From Syntrophotaleaceae bacterium (GTDB taxonomy: Bacteria; Desulfobacterota; Desulfuromonadia; Desulfuromonadales; Syntrophotaleaceae): a stretch of 64,000 nucleotides of DNA. The stretch spans positions 1,108,181 through 1,172,180 of the forward strand of contig JAWKQB010000003.1 of NCBI GenBank assembly GCA_041390365.1. Reading direction: 5' to 3'. Shown in pieces: positions 29,124 through 36,998 of the stretch. Under the pieces are notes generated by a model. That model was not told the origin of the DNA. It worked only from the letters and a program-made list of their open reading frames with translations, and made no database searches. A program made the translations under genes and the position numbers. The number at the start of each line of letters is the position of its first letter. Position 1 is the first letter of the stretch.

Positions 29124-29145
29124 GGGCGGACACAGGGGTCCGCCC
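29124..29145. repeat. REP-like palindrome GGGCGGAC-N6-GTCCGCCC
   Basis: A perfect 8-bp stem with an ACAGGG loop, flanked by CCTACGGGGG. It resembles the dispersed GTAGGGGCGGAC-type palindromes that I associate with many deltaproteobacterial and other genomes. It occupies the gap between the TPR lipoprotein and the next small gene. Confidence 0.55.
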
Positions 29146-29158
29146 CTACGGGGGAACA

Positions 29159-29455
29159 ATGAGGCGAAAATTGATGATATGCCTGTTTTTGGCTCTGGCC
29201 ATCGCTGTTCCGGCCCTGGCCGAGGAGAAGGGCAAGGAGGCGAAAAACGGGGAATCGGAAGCCAAGGAGTTGTCCGGCATGTCGATCGTCGGCAACGACG
29301 AAGCTCCGAAATCTCTCTATATCGTCCCATGGAAAAGTTCAGAGCTCGGCATCGAGACCGGGTTGAGCCTGATGCTCAACAATGGCAATGCACCGGTGGA
29401 TCGGGACGTTTTTCAGCGGCAACTGGATTTCTACGAGGTCGCTTCGGGCAGGTAA
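29159..29455 (+). CDS. Small exported protein, unknown family
   Basis: A 98-residue protein with a signal peptide (MRRKLMICLFLALAIAVPALA, cleavage after ALA) and GGGGGAACA before the ATG at 29159. After a charged Lys/Glu linker there is a compact segment (GMSIVGNDEAPKSLYIVPWK, then DRDVFQRQLDFYEVA). I do not recognise a family. The position directly before the motor genes suggests a periplasmic accessory. A longer in-frame start lies within the REP-like repeat and is rejected because it would abolish the signal peptide. Confidence 0.65.
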   Translation: MRRKLMICLFLALAIAVPALAEEKGKEAKNGESEAKELSGMSIVGNDEAPKSLYIVPWKSSELGIETGLSLMLNNGNAPVDRDVFQRQLDFYEVASGR

Positions 29456-29554
29456 ATCATAATCGGGATCGATTTAAGTCACTCGACCAATAAGCAGACA
29501 CGACTTCAGTCAAGTCACAACCAGGATCATATTTTTGGAACAGGAGGAACAAAG

Positions 29555-30208
29555 ATGGGCGTTTTCTATTCTCTGGTGAGTTTTTTCCAAAAGGGCGGAT
29601 TGTTCATGTATCCCATTCTGCTCGTTTTCACGGTGGGCATGGCGATCGCCATCGAACGATGGATTCAGTTGATCCGCACCCGCAACGCCAACCGCAAGAT
29701 GTGGAACCTGCTGCAGCCGGTGCTGGTGAAGGGGGATTTCGACAAGGCCCGGGAAATGGTCGACAAGGATCAGTCGACCATCTCCCAGATGCTGGGAATG
29801 GGGCTGGCGCGGCAGGGGGCTGTCCGGCGGCGTGAAGATATCGAAATCGCCATGGAGGAGAGCATGATGGAGATTATCCCCCAGTTGGAAAAGCGCACAC
29901 CCTACGTCGGCCTGCTGGCGAATATCGCCACCCTGCTCGGATTGCTCGGCACCATCATGGGTCTGATCGAGGCGTTTACTGCGGTCGCCAACGCCAACCC
30001 CGCTGAGAAGGCCGACCTGCTGTCGGCCAGCATCTCGGTGGCCATGAACACCACGGCTTTTGGACTGATAGTCGCCATCCCCCTGCTGCTCATCCACGCC
30101 AAGCTGACCTCGACCACCGGTCAGATTGTCGACAGCCTGGAGATGGCTTCGGTCAAGGCCCTGAACAGCATTTCCAACTTTGCCAAACGCCAATACCCGA
30201 CGAGCTGA
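29555..30208 (+). CDS. MotA/TolQ/ExbB-family proton channel protein
   Basis: A 217-residue inner-membrane protein of the TolQ/ExbB family, preceded by CAGGAGGAAC. TM1 is at ~13-36 (GLFMYPILLVFTVGMAIAIE, then the conserved RW/IQL). The TM2 core motif is TPYVGLLANIATLLGLLGTIMGLIEAF. The TM3 segment is ISVAMNTTAFGLIVAIPLLLIHAK, with the polar Thr residues that line the ion path. The family forms pentamers around an ExbD/TolR dimer and uses the proton motive force for mechanical work. Closest functional analogues by context are AglR of Myxococcus gliding and TolQ. It starts 99 nt after the small exported protein and runs 2 nt into the first ExbD gene. Confidence 0.92.
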   Translation: MGVFYSLVSFFQKGGLFMYPILLVFTVGMAIAIERWIQLIRTRNANRKMWNLLQPVLVKGDFDKAREMVDKDQSTISQMLGMGLARQGAVRRREDIEIAMEESMMEIIPQLEKRTPYVGLLANIATLLGLLGTIMGLIEAFTAVANANPAEKADLLSASISVAMNTTAFGLIVAIPLLLIHAKLTSTTGQIVDSLEMASVKALNSISNFAKRQYPTS

Positions 30209-30210
30209 CC

Positions 30211-30708
30211 ATGGCCAGACGACATCACTATCGGACATCGAGGAGGTCCGGGGAAGCACCTGACCTCGACATCACGACCTTCATGAACCTGATGGTCGTT
30301 CTCGTTCCCTTTCTGCTGATCGGCGCCGTCTTCTCGCGGGTGACGATCCTGGAGCTGAGCGTGCCGACCGCCGCCGGCGGTTCTGCTGTCGCAAAGCCGA
30401 ATTTCACCATCGAGGTGATCGTTCGCAAAGCCGGACTGGAACTGGCCAACGGTGCCAGCGTCGTGGCGGCGCTTCCGAAGAAGAAAGACCAGTACGATAT
30501 GGAAACTTTGAACGAAATGCTGGTCCGCCTGAAGAAGGACTATCCGGAAAAGGACGACGCCACGGTCCTGATGGAACCAGATATCGAGTACGACTCTCTC
30601 ATCCGGATCATGGATGCGTTACGGGAAACCGAAGTCAAGGCGGAGCAAGGGGACGAGATGGTAAAAGTAGAGCTTTTCCCCCGCATATCGATTGGAGACG
30701 CGCCATGA
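30211..30708 (+). CDS. ExbD/TolR-family protein 1 (TM Asp replaced by Asn)
   Basis: A 165-residue protein with a short basic N-terminus, one TM helix and a periplasmic domain, as in ExbD/TolR. The TM region reads PDLDITTFMNLMVVLVPFLLI. Aligned with the canonical LNxTPLxDVxFxLL pattern, the proton-carrying Asp position is Asn26, while an Asp (Asp20) occupies the position that is usually Asn. The partner gene retains the normal Asp, so the pair probably forms an asymmetric stator. It overlaps the next gene by ATGA. Confidence 0.88.
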   Translation: MARRHHYRTSRRSGEAPDLDITTFMNLMVVLVPFLLIGAVFSRVTILELSVPTAAGGSAVAKPNFTIEVIVRKAGLELANGASVVAALPKKKDQYDMETLNEMLVRLKKDYPEKDDATVLMEPDIEYDSLIRIMDALRETEVKAEQGDEMVKVELFPRISIGDAP

Positions 30709-31199
30709 GAGAATCGCGACGCATGAGGCGCATGGAACGGAACCGGAAAAAGGTGACGGGCCTGAATCTGACCTCGCTGATGGACGTGTTCACCATCCTG
30801 GTGTTCTTTCTGCTGGCCAACTCCTCTTCCAGCGAAGTTCTGGCGACCCCGAAGCAGATCAAGCTGCCGGATTCCATTGTCGAAACCAAGCCGCGGGAGA
30901 CGGTTGTCATCCTGGTCGGCCCCGAATCTGTCCTGGTTCAGGGAGAACCGGTGATCGGCACCGCCGACCTGCTGGGATCGAAGAGCGAGGATGTCCCGGC
31001 CATAGCTGACCGGTTGAATCAGCTTGAAAGGAACATCATCGGCATAAGCACCAAGGCAGCGGTGGCCGGCAAGGAAGTCACCATCTTGGCGGATAAAACC
31101 ATCCCCTTCAAGGTGCTGAAGAAAGTCATGTCAACCTGTACGGGCTCGGGATACGGGAGGATTTCCCTCGCGGTCATCCAGAAGGCCCCGCAAAGCTAG
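30705..31199 (+). CDS. ExbD/TolR-family protein 2
   Basis: A 164-residue ExbD/TolR protein. It has a basic N-terminus (RRMRRMERNRKKV), then the canonical TM segment LNLTSLMDVFTILVFFLLA with Asp27 in the proton-carrying position. A periplasmic domain follows with a peptidoglycan-binding-like fold (VILADKTIPFKVLKKVMSTCTGSGY). It is coupled to ExbD 1 by an ATGA overlap and is followed 1 nt later by the AgmX-like gene, so ExbB, both ExbDs and AgmX form one translational unit. Two different ExbD-like proteins per ExbB is also the arrangement of AglR/AglQ/AglS in Myxococcus. Confidence 0.9.
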   Translation: MRESRRMRRMERNRKKVTGLNLTSLMDVFTILVFFLLANSSSSEVLATPKQIKLPDSIVETKPRETVVILVGPESVLVQGEPVIGTADLLGSKSEDVPAIADRLNQLERNIIGISTKAAVAGKEVTILADKTIPFKVLKKVMSTCTGSGYGRISLAVIQKAPQS

Positions 31200-31200
31200 G

Positions 31201-32709
31201 ATGATTTCAGTGGACGCATCCATTTTGGCCCAGGAATTGGCGCCCCTGAACGCCCAGATCGAGCAGGCCCGGAAACGGTTGCAGGAACTGCAGGCCGAAC
31301 TGCGCGTGGCAGAGGCGGAGGTCGAAACTTTCGCCGAAGAAGAAAAGCGTTTCGATTTATTGCGGCAGATCAGCACCGCCCTTGAACAGTTGGGTGAACT
31401 CGACGCGCAGGGTCTCTTCTGGGAAGGTTTGCCGGGTTCCCCGGATCCGGCCGAGCACCTGATTCGGCTGCAGGCAAGGACTATCGACTTCGAGGAGGAA
31501 ACCCGGGAGGCACGGGAAGTCCGGGATTCCCTCCAGGCGATGGTCGACCAGCAGCTCGACGAGCTGGACTATCTGCACGAAGAGGTGCATGACGCCTATG
31601 CCCGGGAGGAGAGACGCCAGGAAGAATTTGTTGTTGAAAGGGACCTTTCGCCGGTTCCCTATCGACAGATGGTTATGCCCTGGCACATGCAGGGCGAGAG
31701 CGAGCGGCGCTTCCGCAAGGTGCTGCTGGGTTCGCTGTTCTGGTCCCTTCTCTTCGGAATCCTGATTCCGCTGGTGACGGTACCGATACCGGATCGCCGG
31801 ATCGTGATGCCCGAGATTCCGGAACGGCTGGCCATGCTGGTCAAGAGCGAACCGCCCAAGCCGGCGCCGGTGCCGAAGCGGCTGGAACGGGAGGAGAAAG
31901 CCTCGCCCGACAAGGTCGAGCCGACCAAGGCCGACCAAAAGCAGGCCAAAGCCGATCAGGGCAAGAAAAGCACCAAGCCCAAAGCGACGCCTTCCGGCGG
32001 CAGTGGCGGTGGTGGCTCCCAGACTGCACGGTCACGCGCCGAAACCACAGGGGTTCTGGCCTTCAAGAGTTCCTTCGAGGATTTGATGGATGAAGTTCCG
32101 GTGGCCCGGCTCGGCGCCGAGGCGCGGTTGAACAAAAATGTTCCCCAGGTGGCGGGACAAGCCCGGGCCCACCGCTCGTTGGTGGCCATGCAGGGCAGCG
32201 GCGGCAGCGGCGGAATCTCCAACCTGGGCGTCAGCACGAACCTCGGCAACGGCGGCAATGGCGGCGGCGCCGGCTACGGCAGGGGCGGCGGTTTCGGCCG
32301 CGGCAACGGCACCGGCAGCGGCGACGGCGACGGCATAGGCTTCGGCCGGGTCGAGAGCGCCGTGGCGGGACTGAAGGAAGAGGCCGGCAGACCTCTCAGC
32401 GACGGCCCAGGACCGGGACGGACCGACGAGGAGATCCAGATCGTTTTCGACCGCTATAAGGCGACCCTTTACCGGATCTACAACAAGAAGCTGCGGGAGG
32501 ATCCGACCCTGCGCGGCAAGCTGCTGCTGCGGCTCACCATCGAGCCGGGCGGGGAGGTGTCCCTGTGCCGGGCCGAATCGACCGACCTGGCTTCTGAAGA
32601 ACTGGTGGCCCAGATTGTCGAGCGGGTCAAGAGGTTCAACTTCGGTCCCAAGGAAGGAGTGCCGAAGACGACTATACTCTACCCGATCGATTTCCTGCCG
32701 GCCGGATAG
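31201..32709 (+). CDS. AgmX/PglI C-terminal domain protein (TonB-like energy coupler)
   Basis: A 502-residue protein. The N-terminal cytoplasmic half (~15-150) is Glu/Arg-rich and coiled-coil (EQARKRLQELQAELRVAEAE). One TM helix lies at ~173-195 (VLLGSLFWSLLFGILIPLV). Next come a Pro/Lys-rich stretch (EPPKPAPVPKRLEREEK, as in TonB), a Gly/Ser/Asn-rich linker (~345-380) and the C-terminal AgmX/PglI domain (EIQIVFDRYKATLYRIYNKKL, KLLLRLTIEPGGEVSLC, IVERVKRFNFGPKEG). That C-terminal domain is TonB-like and marks GltG/GltJ-type proteins of gliding complexes. By analogy it would transmit motor force to the outer-membrane components encoded upstream. The ATG directly follows the previous stop and has no clear ribosome binding site of its own. 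Confidence 0.85.
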   Translation: MISVDASILAQELAPLNAQIEQARKRLQELQAELRVAEAEVETFAEEEKRFDLLRQISTALEQLGELDAQGLFWEGLPGSPDPAEHLIRLQARTIDFEEETREAREVRDSLQAMVDQQLDELDYLHEEVHDAYAREERRQEEFVVERDLSPVPYRQMVMPWHMQGESERRFRKVLLGSLFWSLLFGILIPLVTVPIPDRRIVMPEIPERLAMLVKSEPPKPAPVPKRLEREEKASPDKVEPTKADQKQAKADQGKKSTKPKATPSGGSGGGGSQTARSRAETTGVLAFKSSFEDLMDEVPVARLGAEARLNKNVPQVAGQARAHRSLVAMQGSGGSGGISNLGVSTNLGNGGNGGGAGYGRGGGFGRGNGTGSGDGDGIGFGRVESAVAGLKEEAGRPLSDGPGPGRTDEEIQIVFDRYKATLYRIYNKKLREDPTLRGKLLLRLTIEPGGEVSLCRAESTDLASEELVAQIVERVKRFNFGPKEGVPKTTILYPIDFLPAG

Positions 32710-32732
32710 GAGGTTTAAACAGGAAGAGACCA

Positions 32733-32784
32733 ATCCGGTCCCGATAGCGATTCCGTTGTTTAGGAATCCTTGTCGGGACCGGAT
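32733..32784 (+). repeat. Long two-tier intergenic hairpin
   Basis: A perfect 12-bp outer stem (32733-32744 with 32773-32784, ATCCGGTCCCGA/TCGGGACCGGAT), a 4x4 internal loop, and an inner 6-bp stem GATTCC/GGAATC with an 8-nt loop. No T-run follows, so it is not a classic terminator. It separates the AgmX-like gene from the last membrane protein and ends 19 nt before that start. Confidence 0.7.
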
Positions 32785-32802
32785 CTGACATTGGGAGGGC
32801 AA

Positions 32803-33756
32803 ATGAAGCAGAAAATCTGGTGCTTAAACGATTCTGAGCATGTGGACTCCACGGTTTCTCCTGTCGGGCAAGGAGCGGCGGAAAATTCCGAAAGCCGATC
32901 CCGGCACTTTTCGAAGCCGAAAAACCCGGCTTGGGCCTTCAGCCTTTCGATGATCTTCTGGGGGGCCGGGCATCTTTATCTGCGGGCCTATCGCTCCGGC
33001 TCGGTTTTCCTGGCCGCCATGTTTTTCTTCTATGTCCCCCTGGTCTCTTTGTGGTTTTTTCGCCCCTCCATCGGCCGGCTCGCGGCCGATACAGGAATCC
33101 AGTCCGTGGTTCTGCTGGTCAGCTTTTTCGGCTTTCTGACCCTGGGAGTCGTCTGCTGGTTCGCAAATGCCGTCGATGTCTATTATCGGGCAGCACGCCT
33201 GCGCGCTTCAAAGTTTCGAGGTGTTGACAATGAATATCTGCCTCTGGTTTTTTCCCTGGCATTCCCTGGATGGGGCCAGTTTCTGAACGGCCAACCGGGA
33301 AAAGGCCTTTTTTTTCTTCTGACGGCAGGGGCGGGTGTTCTCTCCGTCGTCCTGCTTGCCGTTGCGCCTCTGGCCTGGCCGGCTGTCAAGAGTGGATCGG
33401 GCAGCGGACTGCTCGAAGCCTGCCTGGTTACGGCAGTGCTGGTGGTTGTTCTGTCCAGCCTGTTTTGGGTGATCGGCGTTTACGACTCCTTTGTTTCCAG
33501 CAAGGAACTTTACCTCGAAAAGTTGCGGAGATACCCGGCGGACAACGCGATGCTCCGTAGAAGAGCATTGAAACGTCTTTTCCCACGTCTGAACGCGGTA
33601 CTCGGCCTGTTGTTGGCGGTTTCATTGAGTTATCAGCTGGTTCCCGAAGGGTACTATCTGCAGGTCCTGCAAAAGTGTCGCAGCAACGCCATAAGCCAGG
33701 AAATGAAAATCATCCCCGCCCTGATAAACAGGACCATAGAATTTTTTCGCAGGTAG
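32803..33756 (+). CDS. Multipass membrane protein with PGWGQF motif, unknown function
   Basis: A 317-residue protein. The ATG at 32803 has GGGAGGGC upstream. After a polar ~45-residue N-terminus there are at least six hydrophobic segments. The phrases FWGAGHLYLRAYRSGSVFLA and FPGWGQFLNGQPGKGLFFLL are two copies of the short helical hairpin motif (PGxGQxYxGxxxxG) found in DUF5683/TM2-like membrane proteins. No catalytic residues are recognisable. As the last co-directional gene of the cluster it could help assemble the complex, but the hairpin before it and the 93-nt gap leave membership uncertain. Confidence 0.7.
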   Translation: MKQKIWCLNDSEHVDSTVSPVGQGAAENSESRSRHFSKPKNPAWAFSLSMIFWGAGHLYLRAYRSGSVFLAAMFFFYVPLVSLWFFRPSIGRLAADTGIQSVVLLVSFFGFLTLGVVCWFANAVDVYYRAARLRASKFRGVDNEYLPLVFSLAFPGWGQFLNGQPGKGLFFLLTAGAGVLSVVLLAVAPLAWPAVKSGSGSGLLEACLVTAVLVVVLSSLFWVIGVYDSFVSSKELYLEKLRRYPADNAMLRRRALKRLFPRLNAVLGLLLAVSLSYQLVPEGYYLQVLQKCRSNAISQEMKIIPALINRTIEFFRR

Positions 33757-33843
33757 GAAAGTTGTCCTCCCCGGCCGATGTTGGTCATAGCGAGTCGGCA
33801 AGTGGTAAACTGGCCTTATGGCCGACAGGGAAGAGGAGGATAC

Positions 33844-35658
33844 ATGCCCACGCCGATCCAGCAACTCAGTCCGCTGCGCAATACCACCCATGCCGAAGAC
33901 CCCGCCGCCCTGACCGCCGAGCAGCTGCGGCATTTCGGTATCGATCCTGAAAGCGATTACGGCAGAGCACTCGCCGATCTGACCCTCAGGCTTTACCAGG
34001 CCCAAGGGGCGGTGCACGAGTTGTGGCGCCTCACCTCGGAGACCCTTGGAGGACTTGAACGGGAAGACCGGATCGCCTGGTTCAACGCCAAGCGGTTCGC
34101 CTCCTTCCAGCTGGCCAAGATCCTCGATGCCCTGCAGAATCCGTTGCGGCGGACCTATCGGTCGATCAGCGTGCGACCCCACGGTTTTGCGGGTCGCGGG
34201 GCCTATCCTCTGTTCGACAATGTGGCGGCGATCTTCAGCGCCAACCCGGTCATCACCCGCACGGCCACCTACCTCTTTGCCTGTACCGAGTGGGTCGAGG
34301 ACGCCTTCCACGGACGGGAACCGCTGCTGGATATCTATTCGCGGCTTTTCAACCCGACCTCCATCAGCCTCGCCCATCACATGGTCGACCTGGAAGCCGG
34401 CCCTCTGGCCGGGGAGTACCTGGCCTGGAATTTCAATTCGGGCATGGCCGCTATCGACAGCGTGCTGGCCCATGTGACCGGAGCCCGGGATATTATTGTC
34501 GCCAGCCGCAACGTTTACGGCGGCACCTACCAGCTGCTGCACGACTGGTATGCCAAGAAAGGCAACCTCGACATCGCCCTCGAATGGTTCGACGGTTTCG
34601 ACGGTCCGGCCTTCGAAAAGGCGTTTCAGCAGACCCGGGAAAAATATGCCGGACGTCTGGAAGAGGGGAGACGGATCTATGTCTACCTCGAATCCCCCTG
34701 CAACCCTCACGGCACCATCCTCGACGTGCCCGAAATCAGCCGCATCGCCCACCGGCACGGTTCTCTGGTGATCTGCGACACCACCGTCGGCACCCCGGTC
34801 CTTTTTCCGGTCCTGCAGCGCCGGGATCTGCAGGAGCGTCCCGATTTCGTCATCCATTCCTATACCAAGGACCTTTCCGGGAGCGGCACCACCATCGCCG
34901 GCGTGGTGATCGGCCGCAACGAGCGGATGTTTCTCCCCAAGGGGGAGAGCGCCGTCATCGACGGACCGGACGGGCGGCCTCAGACCATCCCCTGGGAGGA
35001 GACCCTGTTCTGGAACGTCTACTACGTCAAGGGGGCTTTTCTCGATGCAGACAAGGCCTTCGAGGTCCTCAACGGACTGCGCACCCTGGAAGGCCGCATA
35101 CTTCAGAAAGGGATCAACACTCTGGTGCTGACCCGGATCCTCGATCGCCATCCCGACATCAATGTCCACAGCCCGGCACTGGAAGACCATCCCAACGGCC
35201 CGCTGCGGGAGAAGCTCATGTTCCTCGGACTCCCCGCCCCGCTGTTTTCCATCGATTTCGAGGGGAAAAAGGGGCGTCCGCCGGTTCCCCGGGACGCCTT
35301 CAAACGTTTCTTCGATTCCCTCGAGCCGGCCGTGGGGCTGCAGGTCAGCCTCGGCCAGACCAACACCATGGCGCTCTGCCCGGCCCTGACCAGCCATTCG
35401 GAACTCTCCCCGCAGGCCCTGAAGGAGGCCGGGATCGCCCTCACCACCACCCGCATCTCCGTGGGCCTGGAGGACCCACGGGCTCTGATTGCCCACATGC
35501 TGCGGGCGGCGCAGCTGGCCATCGAACCGTCCTGCCCCGGCTTCTGCGCCGGTTTCCCCGAGGCGGACGAAATCGACCGCCTCTACCGCACCGCCTATCT
35601 CGCATACCACCGCCGCTTCATCGAGGCCCAGCCCGACTTTACGATCCTGGCTTCATAA
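33844..35658 (+). CDS. PLP-dependent Cys/Met metabolism (trans-sulfuration family) enzyme, long form
   Basis: A 604-residue protein of the cystathionine gamma-synthase/beta-lyase-like PLP family, but about 200 residues longer than the typical ~400. SYTKDLSGSGTTIAG carries the expected PLP lysine (Lys342), and IYVYLESPCNPHGTILDVPEI with ICDTTVGTPVLF supplies the usual phosphate/PLP-aspartate region. SVGLEDPRALIAHMLRAAQ is the C-terminal family motif. The extra length is mainly N-terminal (~residues 1-130) and in the middle. The reaction (lyase or synthase) cannot be told from sequence. The ATG at 33844 follows GAGGAGGATAC. It is the last gene in this direction before a ~700-nt gap. Confidence 0.8.
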   Translation: MPTPIQQLSPLRNTTHAEDPAALTAEQLRHFGIDPESDYGRALADLTLRLYQAQGAVHELWRLTSETLGGLEREDRIAWFNAKRFASFQLAKILDALQNPLRRTYRSISVRPHGFAGRGAYPLFDNVAAIFSANPVITRTATYLFACTEWVEDAFHGREPLLDIYSRLFNPTSISLAHHMVDLEAGPLAGEYLAWNFNSGMAAIDSVLAHVTGARDIIVASRNVYGGTYQLLHDWYAKKGNLDIALEWFDGFDGPAFEKAFQQTREKYAGRLEEGRRIYVYLESPCNPHGTILDVPEISRIAHRHGSLVICDTTVGTPVLFPVLQRRDLQERPDFVIHSYTKDLSGSGTTIAGVVIGRNERMFLPKGESAVIDGPDGRPQTIPWEETLFWNVYYVKGAFLDADKAFEVLNGLRTLEGRILQKGINTLVLTRILDRHPDINVHSPALEDHPNGPLREKLMFLGLPAPLFSIDFEGKKGRPPVPRDAFKRFFDSLEPAVGLQVSLGQTNTMALCPALTSHSELSPQALKEAGIALTTTRISVGLEDPRALIAHMLRAAQLAIEPSCPGFCAGFPEADEIDRLYRTAYLAYHRRFIEAQPDFTILAS

Positions 35659-36290
35659 ACAATAATGGGTTGGATCGGTTATTTTGGGCGAGAAGTCGTG
35701 CTCTCAGGAGGTGGCTGTGGTGCCATCTACAGCGAAGGGCGGTACGGAAACAGAGCCCCTCGTGCTTCAGCCGGATTGGACAGATGAGATATGCCGGAAC
35801 AACTTCTTAGACACATCCTGACTTACCTTCTGCCGGGTGTAAATTAACGGTTCACTTGAAATTGTCGGATTTATCTGAAACAGGAAGCATTTGAATTTTG
35901 CTGAAACCACCACATACTGGAAAAGGCTCCCCTGTGACATGACGCATAGCTTTAAGCGGCTCGATTCTCGGTGGGGTTGACTTATTGCTGGAAGAGGTCT
36001 ACTGACACAGAATATAAGCAGCAAAAATTCAGCCGACGACAAAAAATCAATGCAACGCATCGGCCTCGAATGCTAGGGTTTTAACGTGCGCGAGACTGCC
36101 AGGGTTCTTGCCAAGGTCTTTGACGAGGCGTTGCTCCCTGCGGTTGGAAGAAAAAAAGGAAGATTGGCCCGACTGCCCCCTTCTCCGCAGCCGCCATTCC
36201 CCTGTCCTACCCCTTCGTTTCCTTCCGCAGACGATTGAATAATCTTCTGCGCCTGGTAAACCTTTCCGTAGAACTACACCATGGGCGGTT
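35659..36290. other. Gene-poor interval, no supported gene
   Basis: This interval is locally A+T-richer than its surroundings, mainly at 35790-36060. Short open frames occur on both strands but have no family motifs, no convincing ribosome binding sites and no coding bias. A run from a possible GTG after CAGGAGG at ~35710 encodes only ~34 residues. I see no tRNA, terminal inverted repeat or recognisable transposase. It may be decayed mobile or accessory DNA. Confidence 0.5.
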
Positions 36291-36297
36291 TTCCTGC

Positions 36298-36321
36298 GTT
36301 GCTGCACAGGGGTGCAGCAAC
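36298..36321 (+). repeat. Hairpin in the 5' leader of the outer-membrane protein gene
   Basis: A perfect 10-bp stem GTTGCTGCAC/GTGCAGCAAC with an AGGG loop. It ends 34 nt before the ATG at 36356. It could stabilise the mRNA or bind a regulator. No T-run follows. Confidence 0.55.
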
Positions 36322-36355
36322 TGTGAAGTACGTACTCTGGCTACAGGAGGCAATC

Positions 36356-36946
36356 ATGGCGAAAAGAATCTTCTTCATCTGCATGGCACTGCTCTTTGCG
36401 GCCAGCAGCGCTTCGGCAGAACCGTACCTCAGCCTGGGCGGAATGTGGATCGATTTGAGCGATGCCGATGTCAGCGCACCTGGTCCTGACTGGGAGGTTG
36501 GTTTCGACGATGGCTGGGGCGCATTTGTTGCGGTCGGCCAACAGTTTGAACTGTTCCGGCTGGAAGGCGAGGTTGCTTACCGCAGCAATGATATCGACGG
36601 CATCGGCATCGGTGGCATCAGAGCGGGGAACGGCGACAAGGTCGAGGCCATAAGCGGCATGGTCAATACCTACCTCGATTTCGACTTGTGGCAGTTCAGC
36701 CCCTTCATCGGCCTCGGTACGGGCGTGGCCAGAATTGACGCCGATTTAGGGACGGTAACGGGTTTCGGGAAGGTGGACGACGACGATTACGCTTTCGCCT
36801 GGCAGGCCATGGTCGGTCTCAGCTTCGCCATGCAACCGGTGGGTTTCGACGTCGGCTACCGCTATTTCGATGCTGAAAATCCCAAGTTTGGTAATTTTAC
36901 AGGCGAATACGAAGGGCACAACATTTACGTCGCTATCCGCTTCTAA
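36356..36946 (+). CDS. Small outer-membrane beta-barrel protein (OmpW/Opa-like porin family)
   Basis: A 196-residue protein with a signal peptide (MAKRIFFICMALLFAASSASA). Alternating amphipathic strands follow (EPYLSLGGMWIDLSD, FRLEGEVAYRSND, FIGLGTGVARIDAD, VGFDVGYRYFDAENPKF), ending in a typical barrel C-terminus, YVAIRF (final Phe for BAM recognition). CAGGAGG lies 6 nt before the ATG at 36356. It is monocistronic, bounded by a leader hairpin and a strong terminator. The ligand is unknown. Confidence 0.85.
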   Translation: MAKRIFFICMALLFAASSASAEPYLSLGGMWIDLSDADVSAPGPDWEVGFDDGWGAFVAVGQQFELFRLEGEVAYRSNDIDGIGIGGIRAGNGDKVEAISGMVNTYLDFDLWQFSPFIGLGTGVARIDADLGTVTGFGKVDDDDYAFAWQAMVGLSFAMQPVGFDVGYRYFDAENPKFGNFTGEYEGHNIYVAIRF

Positions 36947-36965
36947 GGAAAGCAGAAAGACAAGC

Positions 36966-36998
36966 AGCCCGCGGCAGTCATAACCGCGGGCTTTTTAA
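36966..36998 (+). terminator. Intrinsic terminator after the outer-membrane barrel gene
   Basis: The inverted repeat AGCCCGCGG/CCGCGGGCT (36966-36974 with 36984-36992) is followed by TTTTAATTT. It lies 20 nt after the stop codon. Confidence 0.9.

Noticed and set aside
34290..35810. A long alternate frame inside the PLP enzyme gene
   Set aside because: Low-complexity Arg/Pro/His translation typical of out-of-frame G+C-rich DNA; the in-frame product has PLP motifs.
35767..36060. A 97-codon minus-strand frame with a hydrophobic start resembling a signal peptide
   Set aside because: No ribosome binding site, no recognisable family, A+T-rich gap composition and no coding bias; most likely chance.
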